Below are positions 1-8,825 of a stretch of 64,000 nt of DNA, one piece after another. Every line of letters starts with the position of its first letter. Position 1 is the stretch's first letter. Origin of the DNA: Thiotrichales bacterium (GTDB lineage Bacteria > Pseudomonadota > Gammaproteobacteria > Thiomicrospirales > Thiomicrospiraceae). Made by a program: the position numbers and the translations under genes. A model generated the notes under the pieces. The model saw only the letters and a list, made by a program, of their open reading frames with translations. It ran no database searches and was not told the origin of the DNA. The stretch lies in contig JAFGUG010000045.1 in assembly GCA_016938655.1 (NCBI GenBank), forward strand, positions 141,142-205,141. The letters run 5' to 3'.

Positions 1-363
1 ATATTTCATTACCGAGGTTTGGCTGGGAATTAAGCCTGCTATCGCTTTGGCGGCATCCAGTACGCTACCGCCGCCCAAGCCCACGACCACTTGCGTATCG
101 GTTTTACATTGCGAAACAATGTAGTCAACCAACTCGGGGGAGGGTTCGCCTGAGACTGTAAAGTGGTCTACGTGACGATTGCTTTCTAACAAAGCATCAC
201 GCAAAATTTGACCAAACTGAGCAGGCCTGCTTAAAAAGCGGCCGGTAATTAAGACGACGCGACCAGAATATTGAGCTTGCAGGTGGTTGATTAGTTGTTC
301 ACGTATTCCCCAGCCAAAGTGAATGTGTGGCATGGGCGCAAATTGAAAGTGGGCAATAGACAT
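1..363 (-). CDS. Iron-containing alcohol dehydrogenase, N-terminal part (runs off the window)
   Basis: The reverse strand reads from an ATG at 363 to the window edge, giving about 121 residues of an iron-containing (group III) alcohol dehydrogenase. The nucleotide-binding motif GGGSVLDAAKA is visible near residue 105, preceded by a beta strand and the family's SGEPSPELVD segment. Enzymes of this family are cytosolic NAD(P)-dependent alcohol or aldehyde oxidoreductases; the metal-binding histidines lie in the missing C-terminal part, so substrate cannot be judged. The iterated palindrome AGCAGGCCTGCT lies in frame at 220-231 and encodes Ser-Arg-Pro-Ala. The rep stop is only 14 bases upstream, so the two genes may be cotranscribed. 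Confidence 0.85.
   Translation of the reverse strand, partial: MSIAHFQFAPMPHIHFGWGIREQLINHLQAQYSGRVVLITGRFLSRPAQFGQILRDALLESNRHVDHFTVSGEPSPELVDYIVSQCKTDTQVVVGLGGGSVLDAAKAIAGLIPSQTSVMKY
220..231. repeat. Iterated palindrome AGCAGGCCTGCT, inside a gene
   Basis: Perfect 12-base copy within the alcohol dehydrogenase gene, read there as Ser-Arg-Pro-Ala. Confidence 0.9.
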
Positions 364-377
364 AGTCGGTTCCAGGT

Positions 378-2417
378 TTATTTTTTTAAAAACGATTTCA
401 GGTTGGAGAGATGCGCATTGCCTTCTTCGAGTTTTTCTTCTTGAGAAACGACCACACCCGGTTTACCCTCCCATTTTAAGTTGTCTTGCGGCAACTCCTC
501 TAGAAAACGACTCGGATCACAGGTCATGTCTTCGCCGTATTTGCGACGTTTGTTGGCGTAGGTCATGGTTAAGGTGTGTTGTGCACGGGTTATGCCCACA
601 TACGCCAAGCGGCGCTCCTCTTCAAGCCCCGGCGATTCCATGTTCTGCTTGTGCGGCAACATCTCCTCTTCCATGCCAATTAAGAACACGTGCGGAAACT
701 CCAAGCCTTTCGAGGCGTGCAAGGTCATTAAGCTGACCATGTCGTGCTCTTTGTCGGATTCATTACGTTCCATCATATCCATTAAGGTCATGTGCGAAAC
801 AATTTTATCAAGTCGTTTGTCTTCGCCGTCTTCTTCAGTGGCTTTTTTGATAATGCGCTCAATCCACAGAGTGAGTTCGCGCACATTATTAATGCGTTTC
901 TCGGCGGTTTTAACGTTACTGGCGGTTTCGTGAATCCAGTTGTCGTACTCTAAGGTTTCAATCAGTTGGCGAATAAACGAGGTGACCTCTTCGCCTTCAA
1001 TACTGTCGGCTTTTTGCGCCCAGTCGAGTAGTTGTTGTCCAAAGAACTGCACGCGTTTTAAGGCTTTTTCAGAAAGTACCGAGCTAATGCCAAACTCTTG
1101 GGTGGCATCAAACAAGCTAATGCCACGACCGGTTGCATAAGTCGCTAGTTTTTCGAGTGTGGACGCGCCAATTTCACGACGAGGTGTATTCACAATTCTT
1201 AAAAACGCCGCATCGTCATCGGGGTTCACAATGAGTTTTAGGTAACTCATGATGTCTTTGATTTCGGCATGGTCGAAAAACGATTTTCCACCGGAGATCA
1301 CATACGGAATATTCTGCTCTCGTAGCGAGCGTTCCATTAAACGCGCTTGGTGATTGCCGCGATACAGAATGGCGTAATCTTTGTTTTTTGAGCGGTGTTT
1401 GAACTTGTGAACGATAATTTCTGAGACGACACGTTCCGCTTCTTGGTTCTCGTTGGAGCAGGCAATCACACGTAACGGATCGCCTAACCCCATCTCACTC
1501 CACAATTTTTTCTCAAAAACGTGTGGGTTATTACTAATGAGTGCGTTAGCGGATTGCAAAATACGGTTACTCGAGCGATAGTTTTGTTCGAGTTTAATTA
1601 GCTTTAATGCCGGAAAATCCTCTTTGAGCATCGCTAAGTTTTCCGGTTGCGCACCACGCCAAGCGTAGATGGATTGATCATCATCGCCTACCACGGTAAA
1701 GCGTGCTTGAATCCCTACCAACTGTTTAACCAAGTTGTACTGGGTGGCGTTAGTATCTTGATACTCATCCACTAATAGGTAACGCACTTTGTTCTGCCAC
1801 TTCTCTAAAATGTCGGGGTTTTCGGCAAACAGTTTGACTGGCATGCCAATCAAATCATCAAAATCAAAGGCGTTATAGGCATGCAGCTGTTTTTGATAAG
1901 CCTGATACAACAACGCGCGCGCTTGTTGTTGAGCATCTTCGGCTTGCTCTAAAGCCGTTTGCGGTGAGGTTTGCGCATTTTTCCAGTTGGAAATATCCCA
2001 CTGCACACCATCTAAAACCTCCGGGTCCAAATTCTGTTTGTGCATTAACTCTTTTAAGATTTGCCCGCTGTCGGTGGCATCCATAATCGAGAAGTTGGGT
2101 TTGTAACCAAGCGCTTTGTACTCTTGGCGTAAGATGTTGAGGCCTAGGTTATGAAAGGTCGAGACATTCAGGCCTTTACTGTTTAGGTCTTTGAGCAACT
2201 TCATCACACGCTCTTTCATCTCTTTGGCGGCTTTATTGGTAAAGGTCACGGCATAAATGTTGTGCGCTTGAACATCGTGTTCACGAATTAGGTAGGCTAT
2301 TTTTTCGGTAATCACGCGGGTTTTACCCGAGCCTGCACCGGCCAATACTAATGCTGGTGTCTCAATGTGTTTTACTGCTTCGTATTGTCGGTCGTTTAGG
2401 CTATGCATCGGGCTCAA
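378..2417 (-). CDS. rep: ATP-dependent DNA helicase Rep
   Basis: Superfamily 1A 3'-5' DNA helicase that helps restart and clear replication forks. The 679-residue length fits Rep (E. coli about 673), and the N-terminus with the Walker A motif GAGSGKT near residue 28 and FTNKAAKEMKERV is closer to Rep than to UvrD. Further helicase motifs seen are DEYQDTN (Walker B), GDDDQSIYAWRGA, QNYRSS, TLHASKGLEF and YVGITRA. The start may be the first ATG (2417) or an in-frame ATG three codons later; neither has a strong Shine-Dalgarno sequence. It is divergent from the methyltransferase gene and close to the alcohol dehydrogenase downstream. Confidence 0.95.
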   Translation of the reverse strand: MSPMHSLNDRQYEAVKHIETPALVLAGAGSGKTRVITEKIAYLIREHDVQAHNIYAVTFTNKAAKEMKERVMKLLKDLNSKGLNVSTFHNLGLNILRQEYKALGYKPNFSIMDATDSGQILKELMHKQNLDPEVLDGVQWDISNWKNAQTSPQTALEQAEDAQQQARALLYQAYQKQLHAYNAFDFDDLIGMPVKLFAENPDILEKWQNKVRYLLVDEYQDTNATQYNLVKQLVGIQARFTVVGDDDQSIYAWRGAQPENLAMLKEDFPALKLIKLEQNYRSSNRILQSANALISNNPHVFEKKLWSEMGLGDPLRVIACSNENQEAERVVSEIIVHKFKHRSKNKDYAILYRGNHQARLMERSLREQNIPYVISGGKSFFDHAEIKDIMSYLKLIVNPDDDAAFLRIVNTPRREIGASTLEKLATYATGRGISLFDATQEFGISSVLSEKALKRVQFFGQQLLDWAQKADSIEGEEVTSFIRQLIETLEYDNWIHETASNVKTAEKRINNVRELTLWIERIIKKATEEDGEDKRLDKIVSHMTLMDMMERNESDKEHDMVSLMTLHASKGLEFPHVFLIGMEEEMLPHKQNMESPGLEEERRLAYVGITRAQHTLTMTYANKRRKYGEDMTCDPSRFLEELPQDNLKWEGKPGVVVSQEEKLEEGNAHLSNLKSFLKK

Positions 2418-2469
2418 TCAAATCAGGTTGGGGTTGTGTGGTCAATTGCGGTAATTTGCTTAAATCGGT

Positions 2470-2500
2470 TTGCTTTAAGCGTTCGCAGAAAAGGTACAAT
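2470..2500 (+). promoter_or_regulatory. Possible promoter for the MTS methyltransferase
   Basis: TTGCTT and TACAAT separated by 19 bases upstream of the methyltransferase. The spacing is long, so this is weak. Confidence 0.3.
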
Positions 2501-2513
2501 ATGATAATTCAAA

Positions 2514-3122
2514 TTGAACAGAAATACATTGGGAAATACTGTGGCGACCATACAAGAACTGAAGCAAGACCTACACATTGAAGCAAACCTAGCCGGCAAA
2601 GACCTGAAATTTGCCACCACATGGGGGATTTTTAGCCCGCGAGAGATTGATTCTGGAACCGATCTGTTTTTAAAACACTTAGAAATTAAAGAGGATGAAG
2701 TGGCGCTGGATATTGGCTGTGGTTACGGCCCGATTGGTTTAGCGATTGCCGCCAATGCCCCGCACGGCAGTGTGCATATGGTGGATAAAGATTTCGTGGC
2801 GGTCGATTTTGCCAATAAAAACGCCAAATTAAACGGGCTTAACAATGCGCAGGCCTACCTATCTAATGGGTTAAGCAAAGTGCCTACAGACATTCAATTT
2901 ACCACCGTGGTCTCAAATATTCCGGCCAAAGTGGGTAAAGAGATGCTGAGCATCCTGTTACACGACGTACATCAACAGCTCGCACCGGGTGGACAGTTTG
3001 TCGTGGTAACTATTAACGGATTAAGACAGTATATGAAACGTAACTTCATGGAAGTGTTTGGTAACTACGAAAAGGTTAAGCAGGGCAAGGATTACACCAT
3101 CTCACGCTGCGTTAAACAATGA
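2514..3122 (+). CDS. Class I SAM-dependent methyltransferase, small MTS-type
   Basis: About 200 residues. The SAM-binding motif I reads DIGCGYGPIG, after the SPREIDSGTDLFL segment that precedes the fold in RsmC-like (MTS-domain) methyltransferases. The catalytic NPPF-type motif is replaced by SNIPAKVGKE, as in short YbxB-like relatives. The likely substrate is RNA or protein, but the target cannot be named. The start is uncertain: TTG at 2514 gives the longest frame, while a GTG at 2541 (Val-Ala-Thr-Ile) is an equally plausible start. Divergent from rep. Confidence 0.8.
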   Translation: MNRNTLGNTVATIQELKQDLHIEANLAGKDLKFATTWGIFSPREIDSGTDLFLKHLEIKEDEVALDIGCGYGPIGLAIAANAPHGSVHMVDKDFVAVDFANKNAKLNGLNNAQAYLSNGLSKVPTDIQFTTVVSNIPAKVGKEMLSILLHDVHQQLAPGGQFVVVTINGLRQYMKRNFMEVFGNYEKVKQGKDYTISRCVKQ

Positions 3123-3280
3123 TTTTATTAAGGTTTTTATAAAATAATTCCTTTTTATCTGTTCAGTCCCTCTTGTGGAACTGAGAAAGCTTGACTACAA
3201 TGGTTATTAAATTTATTTATAACTAAACCTTTATTTGCACTAATTGCTTATGGAGGTTGCCTAGGTTAGGAGTAACGACG

Positions 3281-4237
3281 ATGTTAATGCAAAAATCATG
3301 GGTCGCCCTATTTGCCATCTTCTTTGGCTTATTTTCAGTAGCGCAAGTTGCTGAGGCTAAGCGTTTTGGTGGCGGAAGCAGTTACGGTTATTCAAAATCC
3401 ACCCCCAATAAAAATTACAACACGGCTCCTAAGGCAGCGCCTGCAGCAAAACCTGCGGCGCCTGCTGCGGCCGGTGCGGCGGCTGGCACTGCTGCTAAGT
3501 CCGGTGCATCAAAATGGCTAGGGCCTTTGGCTGGTCTGGCAGTCGGTGGGTTGTTAGCCGCGATGATTTTTGGTGACGGTTTTGAAGGTATTCAAATTAT
3601 GGATATCCTTATCTTTGGTTTAATTGCCTTCTTGCTATACAAGCTGTTTGTAGCACGTAAGCGTTCGCAAAACCCGCAAGCGGCTTACGAGCGTTCGCAC
3701 GCCGAACAAGAAGCGCAAACACGTTATGAACCGGAGACCGTTCAACAACGTCAAGCGCAAGCACAACCTGAGCATCAAGCGTATGATCCAAATGCAGGTG
3801 GTTCGATTTTTGGCTCTGCTTTAGGTGAAGCCCCCTCCGATCAAGCGGTTCACGTGTCCGAAGTGCCAGCATGGTTCAATGCCGAACAGTTTGTTGAAGG
3901 CGCGAAATCGCACTTTGTTTCACTTCAAAAAGCCTGGGATGCAGTAGATGTTACTGAAGTACAGTCTTATTGCACGCCTGAACTGTTTGCTGAGATTGAA
4001 AAAGAGATGCAAGGCATGCAACCGGGTGAGAATGTCACGATTGTCGATACCCTAAATGCTGAGATTGCGGACATGGCGATTGATGGCGAGCATTTTGTGG
4101 TGAGTATTCGTTTTACTGGCTTTATTCAAGAGTCTGCGGAAGAATCCGCACACGCCTTCAATGAAGTGTGGCACATTCGTCGTGATGCATCAGACCAAGG
4201 CAATTGGTTAGTCGCTGGAATTCAGCAACAAAATTAA
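3281..4237 (+). CDS. Tim44-like domain protein, secreted or membrane anchored
   Basis: The start chosen is ATG 3281, preceded by TAGGAG; the reading frame is open further upstream but without a better start. Residues 1-25 form a signal peptide or anchor (LFAIFFGLFSVAQVAEA), followed by a Gly/Ser-rich and an Ala/Pro-rich linker, two short hydrophobic segments (LAGLAVGGLLAAMIFG and IMDILIFGLIAFLLYKLF), a Gln/Glu-rich stretch, and a C-terminal Tim44-like domain (about residues 195-318). Bacterial proteins of this kind are common in proteobacteria and of unknown role, probably at the inner membrane. It stands just ahead of a lipoprotein gene, possibly in one transcript. Confidence 0.8.
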   Translation: MLMQKSWVALFAIFFGLFSVAQVAEAKRFGGGSSYGYSKSTPNKNYNTAPKAAPAAKPAAPAAAGAAAGTAAKSGASKWLGPLAGLAVGGLLAAMIFGDGFEGIQIMDILIFGLIAFLLYKLFVARKRSQNPQAAYERSHAEQEAQTRYEPETVQQRQAQAQPEHQAYDPNAGGSIFGSALGEAPSDQAVHVSEVPAWFNAEQFVEGAKSHFVSLQKAWDAVDVTEVQSYCTPELFAEIEKEMQGMQPGENVTIVDTLNAEIADMAIDGEHFVVSIRFTGFIQESAEESAHAFNEVWHIRRDASDQGNWLVAGIQQQN

Positions 4238-4287
4238 GGTATCATCTCTTTATGTGAGCAAACGCGTTTCTATAAAGAGGTGAAAAT

Positions 4288-4734
4288 ATGGTTCGTCAAT
4301 TCGCGATAGTCGGAACTCTTATACTGGGTTCACTGTTAATGACAGGTTGCTCTAAAGAGCCTGTTAAATTGCAATCGGCACAGATTGTTGCAAGCTTAGA
4401 TAAAGGCTCGGGCAATTTTGATCGCGTATTGATGATCTGTTTTGATAAGCCGTTATCTTCTGACTATTATCACAAGGTAACGATTCTGACCAAAGAGTCG
4501 GTTAAAGTCGAAGGCGAAGGGACCTTAAGACCCTTAGCCTCTGATCCTGATAACAAGTGTCAGTTACGTAACGTGTACACTTACATTAACAAAGACTCGC
4601 CGATTGGTGCACGTGAACTGATAAAAGATTACGTGGTTCCGGGTAATATTAGTCAAATTTTGGTGCAAGTTTACAATCAAAAACCAGAAGGTAAAGAGCG
4701 TCCGATTTCTGAACGTGTCTTTAAAAACCTTTAA
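4288..4734 (+). CDS. Putative lipoprotein of unknown function
   Basis: 148 residues. The N-terminus is a lipoprotein signal with lipobox LMTGC (Cys near residue 21), so the mature protein should be lipid-anchored. The rest is soluble, with two further cysteines (MICFDK and NKCQLR) that could form a disulfide in the periplasm. I do not recognise the family. It ends directly before a strong terminator and follows the Tim44-domain gene by 50 bases. Confidence 0.7.
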   Translation: MVRQFAIVGTLILGSLLMTGCSKEPVKLQSAQIVASLDKGSGNFDRVLMICFDKPLSSDYYHKVTILTKESVKVEGEGTLRPLASDPDNKCQLRNVYTYINKDSPIGARELIKDYVVPGNISQILVQVYNQKPEGKERPISERVFKNL

Positions 4735-4772
4735 TAATAAGGCGTTAAACCCCTTTTATCAAAAACAAGCAG

Positions 4773-4807
4773 GCCTGGTAAAGCAATTGTCTTTACCAGG
4801 CTTTTTT
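4773..4807 (+). terminator. Intrinsic terminator after the lipoprotein gene
   Basis: Stem GCCTGGTAAAG / CTTTACCAGGC with a 7-base loop, then a T run. The left arm uses part of a CAGGCCTG copy (4770-4777). Confidence 0.9.
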
Positions 4808-4852
4808 ATTGAAAATTTAACACCTTAGATTTTCAAACTGGATGAAAAATAT

Positions 4853-5935
4853 ATGTCATTAGAATTCCCCAACCCACTGATGGATTACCTCGCTTTTGCT
4901 CATGGTCAAACCACCTGTAACGGCGTTTATAAACAACTTGCCGAAGATTTTTTGGTGGAAGAACAGATTGCTTATAGTCTGAGTGGCGAAGGCGAACATC
5001 TTTGGTGCTGGGTTGAGAAAGTGGGTGAGAATACCGATTGGGTGTCTCACCAACTGGCTAAATGGGCGGGCGTGCCCACCAGTCGAATTGGCGTGGCAGG
5101 GCAGAAGGATCGGCATGCCGTGACCCGTCAGTGGTTTAGTATTCAGCTACCGGGGATGCAAGACCCTAATCCAGAGGATTTAGATTTAGACACCGTTAAA
5201 ATTTTGAAGATGGTGCGCCATCAGCGTAAATTGCAAACCGGTGGCTTAAAGGGCAATCGGTTCGAATTGGTCATACGTGAAATTAAAGGCGAGTGTGACG
5301 ATTTAGAATCCCGTTTAGAAGCCATTAAAACCCACGGTGTTCCTAACTATTTTGGTGAACAGCGTTTTGGTAATCAAGGGCGCAATTTACCAAAGGCGAC
5401 CGAGTTTTTGAGTGGCGCTTTAACCCGTGTAAAACGCAACCAAAAAAGTATGTACATCTCTGCGGCGCGTTCTTGGCTGTTTAATTTGATTCTCTCAGAG
5501 CGCATTAAACAGGGTACGTGGAATCAGTTTGTAAAGGGAGATGTTATCCAGCTACAAGGTTCGTCTAAGTGGTTTGAGGACGATGGTTCAGATACTTTAG
5601 CCGAGCGTGTTCAGCAGCTTGATTTACACCCAACGGGCGCGATGGTAGGTAGAGGCGAGTTACCTTCAAAACTAACTGTTTTAGAACTTGAAAATAAGGC
5701 ACTTGAACCATTCTCGGAATGGATAGACGGGTTAGAGAAACTGGGTCTAAAACAAGACCGCCGTGCCTTGCGAGTCATGCCTGAAGACGTTGAATGGCAG
5801 TGGCTAGAAAGTGAGGGTGAACAGAAGCAGCTAAAAGTCTGTTTTAGTTTGCCATCGGGGAGCTATGCCACCATGGTACTGCGTGAATTGCTGCAAGTTG
5901 ATGATGCACAACGCCTGCAAAAAGAGAAAAATTAA
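4853..5935 (+). CDS. truD: tRNA pseudouridine(13) synthase TruD
   Basis: Converts U13 of tRNA-Glu to pseudouridine. The family signatures are clear: GVAGQKDRHAVTRQWFSI, containing the catalytic Asp in the QKD segment (near residue 86), and NYFGEQRFGNQGRN near residue 165. The length of 360 residues is normal (E. coli 349). It is monocistronic, with terminators before and after it. Confidence 0.97.
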   Translation: MSLEFPNPLMDYLAFAHGQTTCNGVYKQLAEDFLVEEQIAYSLSGEGEHLWCWVEKVGENTDWVSHQLAKWAGVPTSRIGVAGQKDRHAVTRQWFSIQLPGMQDPNPEDLDLDTVKILKMVRHQRKLQTGGLKGNRFELVIREIKGECDDLESRLEAIKTHGVPNYFGEQRFGNQGRNLPKATEFLSGALTRVKRNQKSMYISAARSWLFNLILSERIKQGTWNQFVKGDVIQLQGSSKWFEDDGSDTLAERVQQLDLHPTGAMVGRGELPSKLTVLELENKALEPFSEWIDGLEKLGLKQDRRALRVMPEDVEWQWLESEGEQKQLKVCFSLPSGSYATMVLRELLQVDDAQRLQKEKN

Positions 5936-5977
5936 GTTTTTTTAATCTAATTTCAGCTTTTATTAACGTTTAAATTA

Positions 5978-6012
5978 AACGCACGCTCATTTTATTGAGT
6001 GTGCGTTTTTTA
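5978..6012 (+). terminator. Intrinsic terminator after truD
   Basis: Stem ACGCACGCTCA / TGAGTGTGCGT (one G-T pair), loop TTTAT, followed by a T run. Confidence 0.85.
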
Positions 6013-6118
6013 TTTTAAAACGCCTTTTTCCACCAGAAACCGTTTACTTATCTGAGGGTATGCGTTGTTTCTTAACGCTTTTATAAAATTGTTTAAAATC
6101 AATTGATTATTAAAAGTT

Positions 6119-6130
6119 AGCAGGCCTGCC
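6119..6130. repeat. Iterated palindrome copy AGCAGGCCTGCC, intergenic
   Basis: Intact 10-base core with one changed flank, between truD and the TonB receptor. Confidence 0.85.
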
Positions 6131-6233
6131 AAGTTACTATATTCAGTTTAAAATTCCTCTGAAATCCCATCTAATCCCCTGTTAAGAAAACGGTTTATCT
6201 ACGCATAATTATAAAGTTTTTTTTAAAACTCGT

Positions 6234-6274
6234 TTGAATTGTTGAATCTAATTGCGTATTATTCTCATTCGCAA
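6234..6274 (+). promoter_or_regulatory. Promoter with overlapping Fur-type box for the TonB receptor
   Basis: TTGAAT and TATTAT are separated by 17 bases. The -10 hexamer lies inside an imperfect inverted repeat at 6252-6274 that starts TTGCG and ends CGCAA, with ATTATTCTCATT in the middle. This matches the general form of Fur boxes, so iron-dependent repression is the likely control. The untranslated leader would be about 215 bases. Confidence 0.6.
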
Positions 6275-6484
6275 CTACGTTAACGTTTGTTAAGGTGGTT
6301 GTCGTGGGTAAAAGTAGAAGTAGCTTTCGTTTTTAGCTTTTCTATTTTTAGAAATCAATGCGTGGTTGTTAATGGTTTGAACTCTCCTAAAGAATAATTT
6401 GCACAAACAGCCTCGCATTTGCCCACCCTAATAAAATGAAACTGCGGTTGGTTGTAGCACCGCCTTCAAATCAAAGGAAATTTA

Positions 6485-8542
6485 ATGAAACACCCTAATT
6501 TCGCACTCAAAACCCTTGTGCTAAGTTTAAGTGCCGCACTCAGCGGGCAAGCATTTGCAGAGGCGACCACTCAATCAGAACGCACAACCATTCCGCGTAT
6601 TGATATTATTCAGTCCACTTCAGGGGCAGAATATCAGCAGCCAGGTTCGGTAAGTGTGGTCACTAAAGAGTCTTTACAACTGTTGCAACCTTTATCAACT
6701 GAAGATGCGTTAAGAAAGCTTCCTGGTGTGAACATTAAGGGGGAGGAAGAGTCGGCAGTGGTGGCGAACATTGGTTTACGCGGGCTGAGTTCAGCGGAAA
6801 CCAAAACTCTGATTTTAGAAGATGGTGTCCCCGTTGCCCCCGGTCTGTTTGTGGGGAATGGCCGTTATTACAACCCTCGTATTCAACATATTGGTAGTAT
6901 CGAAGTCTTAAAAGGGGCCTCATCACTGCGTTACGGGCCTTCAACCATTGGTGGGGTCATTAACTATCAATCTAAAACACCTGAAGACGGCGTCTCACTT
7001 TCTGGACGTGTTGGGTCTTTTGGATTAAGAGAGTCCACCTTAGAAATGGGAGCGACTTCTCCAAATGGTGACGGTCAAGTGGGTGTGGTGTATAGCAAAG
7101 CCAACAGTGACGGTTTTCAAGACAAAGATTATCAAATGGATGATTTTATGGTCAAAGCGGGCATGGAAATTGGCAACAATCAGTGGATTGGGGTGAAGTT
7201 TGGCCACTATGAGAACGACGCCAATATCTCTTACCGTGGGCTGTTTTTACAAGACTACTTAGATGAAAAAACTTACAACCCCGCACCGGATGATTATTTC
7301 TTAACCGAACGTGACGCTTTTGATATTAACCATGAGTGGGATATTAACGCGACCACCTCATTAAAAACAGTGTTTTATTGGAGCGAAGTCAGTCGAGATT
7401 ACTGGCGTTACAGTGTTGATACCGATGCTTCTAATGTGGCAGGCCGTTGGGTTTATACCGATGATGTTACCGGAAATAACCGTTCATTTGAACGTTATGG
7501 CTTTGATTCACGATTGAATTTTGAGCACAACAGTTTTGGTATGAAAAATGAAACCGAAGTGGGCGTAAGAGTCTTTGAAGAGACCGCTGATGACACTCGT
7601 ATTAGAGCCACGCGCGAGCAAGACCGAACCGGTGAGAATGATCGTCACCGTCAAGACAGTGCCACCAGTGTGGCGGTGTTTGCAGAGAACCGTATTCAAG
7701 TGAATGAGCGTTTAGCAATCACGCCGGGTTTACGTATTGAAAACTATAAACAGACCCGTGTTGTTCTAACAGAGAATAACGCAACCGAATCCACTACGAA
7801 TACGGAGATTCTTCCAGGTGTTGGTGCAACCTTTGAGTTATCGGATACCGCACAACTGTTTGGTGGGGCGTATAAAGCGTTTTCACCGGCTGAAAACGAA
7901 ACAGCATTAGACGGATTAACCGACCAAAACTTAGATGCCGAGCGTTCGGTGAATTTAGAGTTTGGTATTCGTGGAGAATCTAAGCGTCTAGCATATGAAG
8001 TGGTAGCCTTCCAAATGGACTTCTCTAACCAAGTGGTCGATGGAAACAGCGATCCAAACCTTTCAAAAAGTAACGGTGGTGAAACCATTCATCGCGGGCT
8101 AGAAATGGCACTGGCTTATGATTTAGGAGCAGGCTTTAGAGTGGATAGTAATGTGACCTACATTCCAACCTCTAAATTTGTTGGGGGTGACAATGATGGT
8201 AATCGTATTAGTTATTCACCTGAGTGGTTGGCGAATGTTGAGTTGGGTTACACGCAAGGTGATTTGAAGGCCGCACTTTCGATGCACCACAGCGGTTCAC
8301 AGTTTGGTAACAGTGAAAATACCACAGAAATCCCAGAGGATGCCGCAGGCGGTATTTGGGGTGGAAAATTAGATGCCTACACCACCTTCGATTTAAATGC
8401 GATGTACCAAGTTAACAAGCAGTTAACGACCTTTGCTTCGGTTAAAAACTTAACCGACAAACGTTACATTGCCGGTCTAAGACAAGGTATTTACGCAGGC
8501 CCTTCGCGTAGTTTTGAAATTGGTGCTAAATATAAGTTTTAA
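6485..8542 (+). CDS. TonB-dependent outer-membrane receptor, probably for an iron chelate
   Basis: 685 residues. The signal peptide ends near AFAEA (residue 26). A plug domain follows (about 35-160; VSVVTKESLQ, LRGLSSAETKTLILEDGVPV, IEVLKGASSLRYGPSTIGGVINY), then a 22-strand-type barrel ending in Phe (FEIGAKYKF), the usual assembly signal. The plug resembles the FecA/ferric siderophore group more than BtuB. A Fur-like box overlaps its promoter, which supports iron uptake, though the ligand is not determinable. The RBS AAAGGAAA precedes the ATG. No TonB or permease genes are adjacent. Confidence 0.92.
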   Translation: MKHPNFALKTLVLSLSAALSGQAFAEATTQSERTTIPRIDIIQSTSGAEYQQPGSVSVVTKESLQLLQPLSTEDALRKLPGVNIKGEEESAVVANIGLRGLSSAETKTLILEDGVPVAPGLFVGNGRYYNPRIQHIGSIEVLKGASSLRYGPSTIGGVINYQSKTPEDGVSLSGRVGSFGLRESTLEMGATSPNGDGQVGVVYSKANSDGFQDKDYQMDDFMVKAGMEIGNNQWIGVKFGHYENDANISYRGLFLQDYLDEKTYNPAPDDYFLTERDAFDINHEWDINATTSLKTVFYWSEVSRDYWRYSVDTDASNVAGRWVYTDDVTGNNRSFERYGFDSRLNFEHNSFGMKNETEVGVRVFEETADDTRIRATREQDRTGENDRHRQDSATSVAVFAENRIQVNERLAITPGLRIENYKQTRVVLTENNATESTTNTEILPGVGATFELSDTAQLFGGAYKAFSPAENETALDGLTDQNLDAERSVNLEFGIRGESKRLAYEVVAFQMDFSNQVVDGNSDPNLSKSNGGETIHRGLEMALAYDLGAGFRVDSNVTYIPTSKFVGGDNDGNRISYSPEWLANVELGYTQGDLKAALSMHHSGSQFGNSENTTEIPEDAAGGIWGGKLDAYTTFDLNAMYQVNKQLTTFASVKNLTDKRYIAGLRQGIYAGPSRSFEIGAKYKF

Positions 8543-8622
8543 TGACAAGCTTTAATATTGCTGTTCAAATATCGAAGTTTAAATATCGAACACGTGTTTT
8601 AAACTTAACGTTTTAAATCCTT

Positions 8623-8657
8623 AAGCGAACCTTTTACAAAAGAGTTCGCTTTTTTTG
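8623..8657 (+). terminator. Intrinsic terminator after the TonB receptor
   Basis: AAGCGAAC...GTTCGCTT stem extended by CTTTT/AAAAG with a tiny loop, then seven Ts. Confidence 0.88.
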
Positions 8658-8825
8658 TTTAAGGGGCTGTGTTTATGTAAACGAAAAATTTAGAGTCGGT
8701 TATTTTGGTTTTGCGTGTGCTCGCAGGCATATTTGGTCTTGGCTTAACAAATCAAAAAGTTCAGGCTTGGCGAAGTCTGTGGTATTTTAACAACTGTATT
8801 TCCTCTGTAAATTAAGTGTGTTGTC

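Larger units (their letters stand above)
5936..6233. other. Intergenic region between truD and the TonB receptor promoter
   Basis: Holds a terminator for truD (5978-6012) and one copy of the iterated palindrome (6119-6130); the rest is AT-rich with no credible gene. Confidence 0.6.

Noticed and set aside
3257..3280. Longer N-terminus of the Tim44-domain protein from TTG 3257
   Set aside because: The ATG at 3281 has TAGGAG in front and begins the signal peptide; the extension would displace it.
6435..6497. Short upstream ORF overlapping the TonB receptor start
   Set aside because: 20 codons, no Shine-Dalgarno sequence, and a composition expected by chance.
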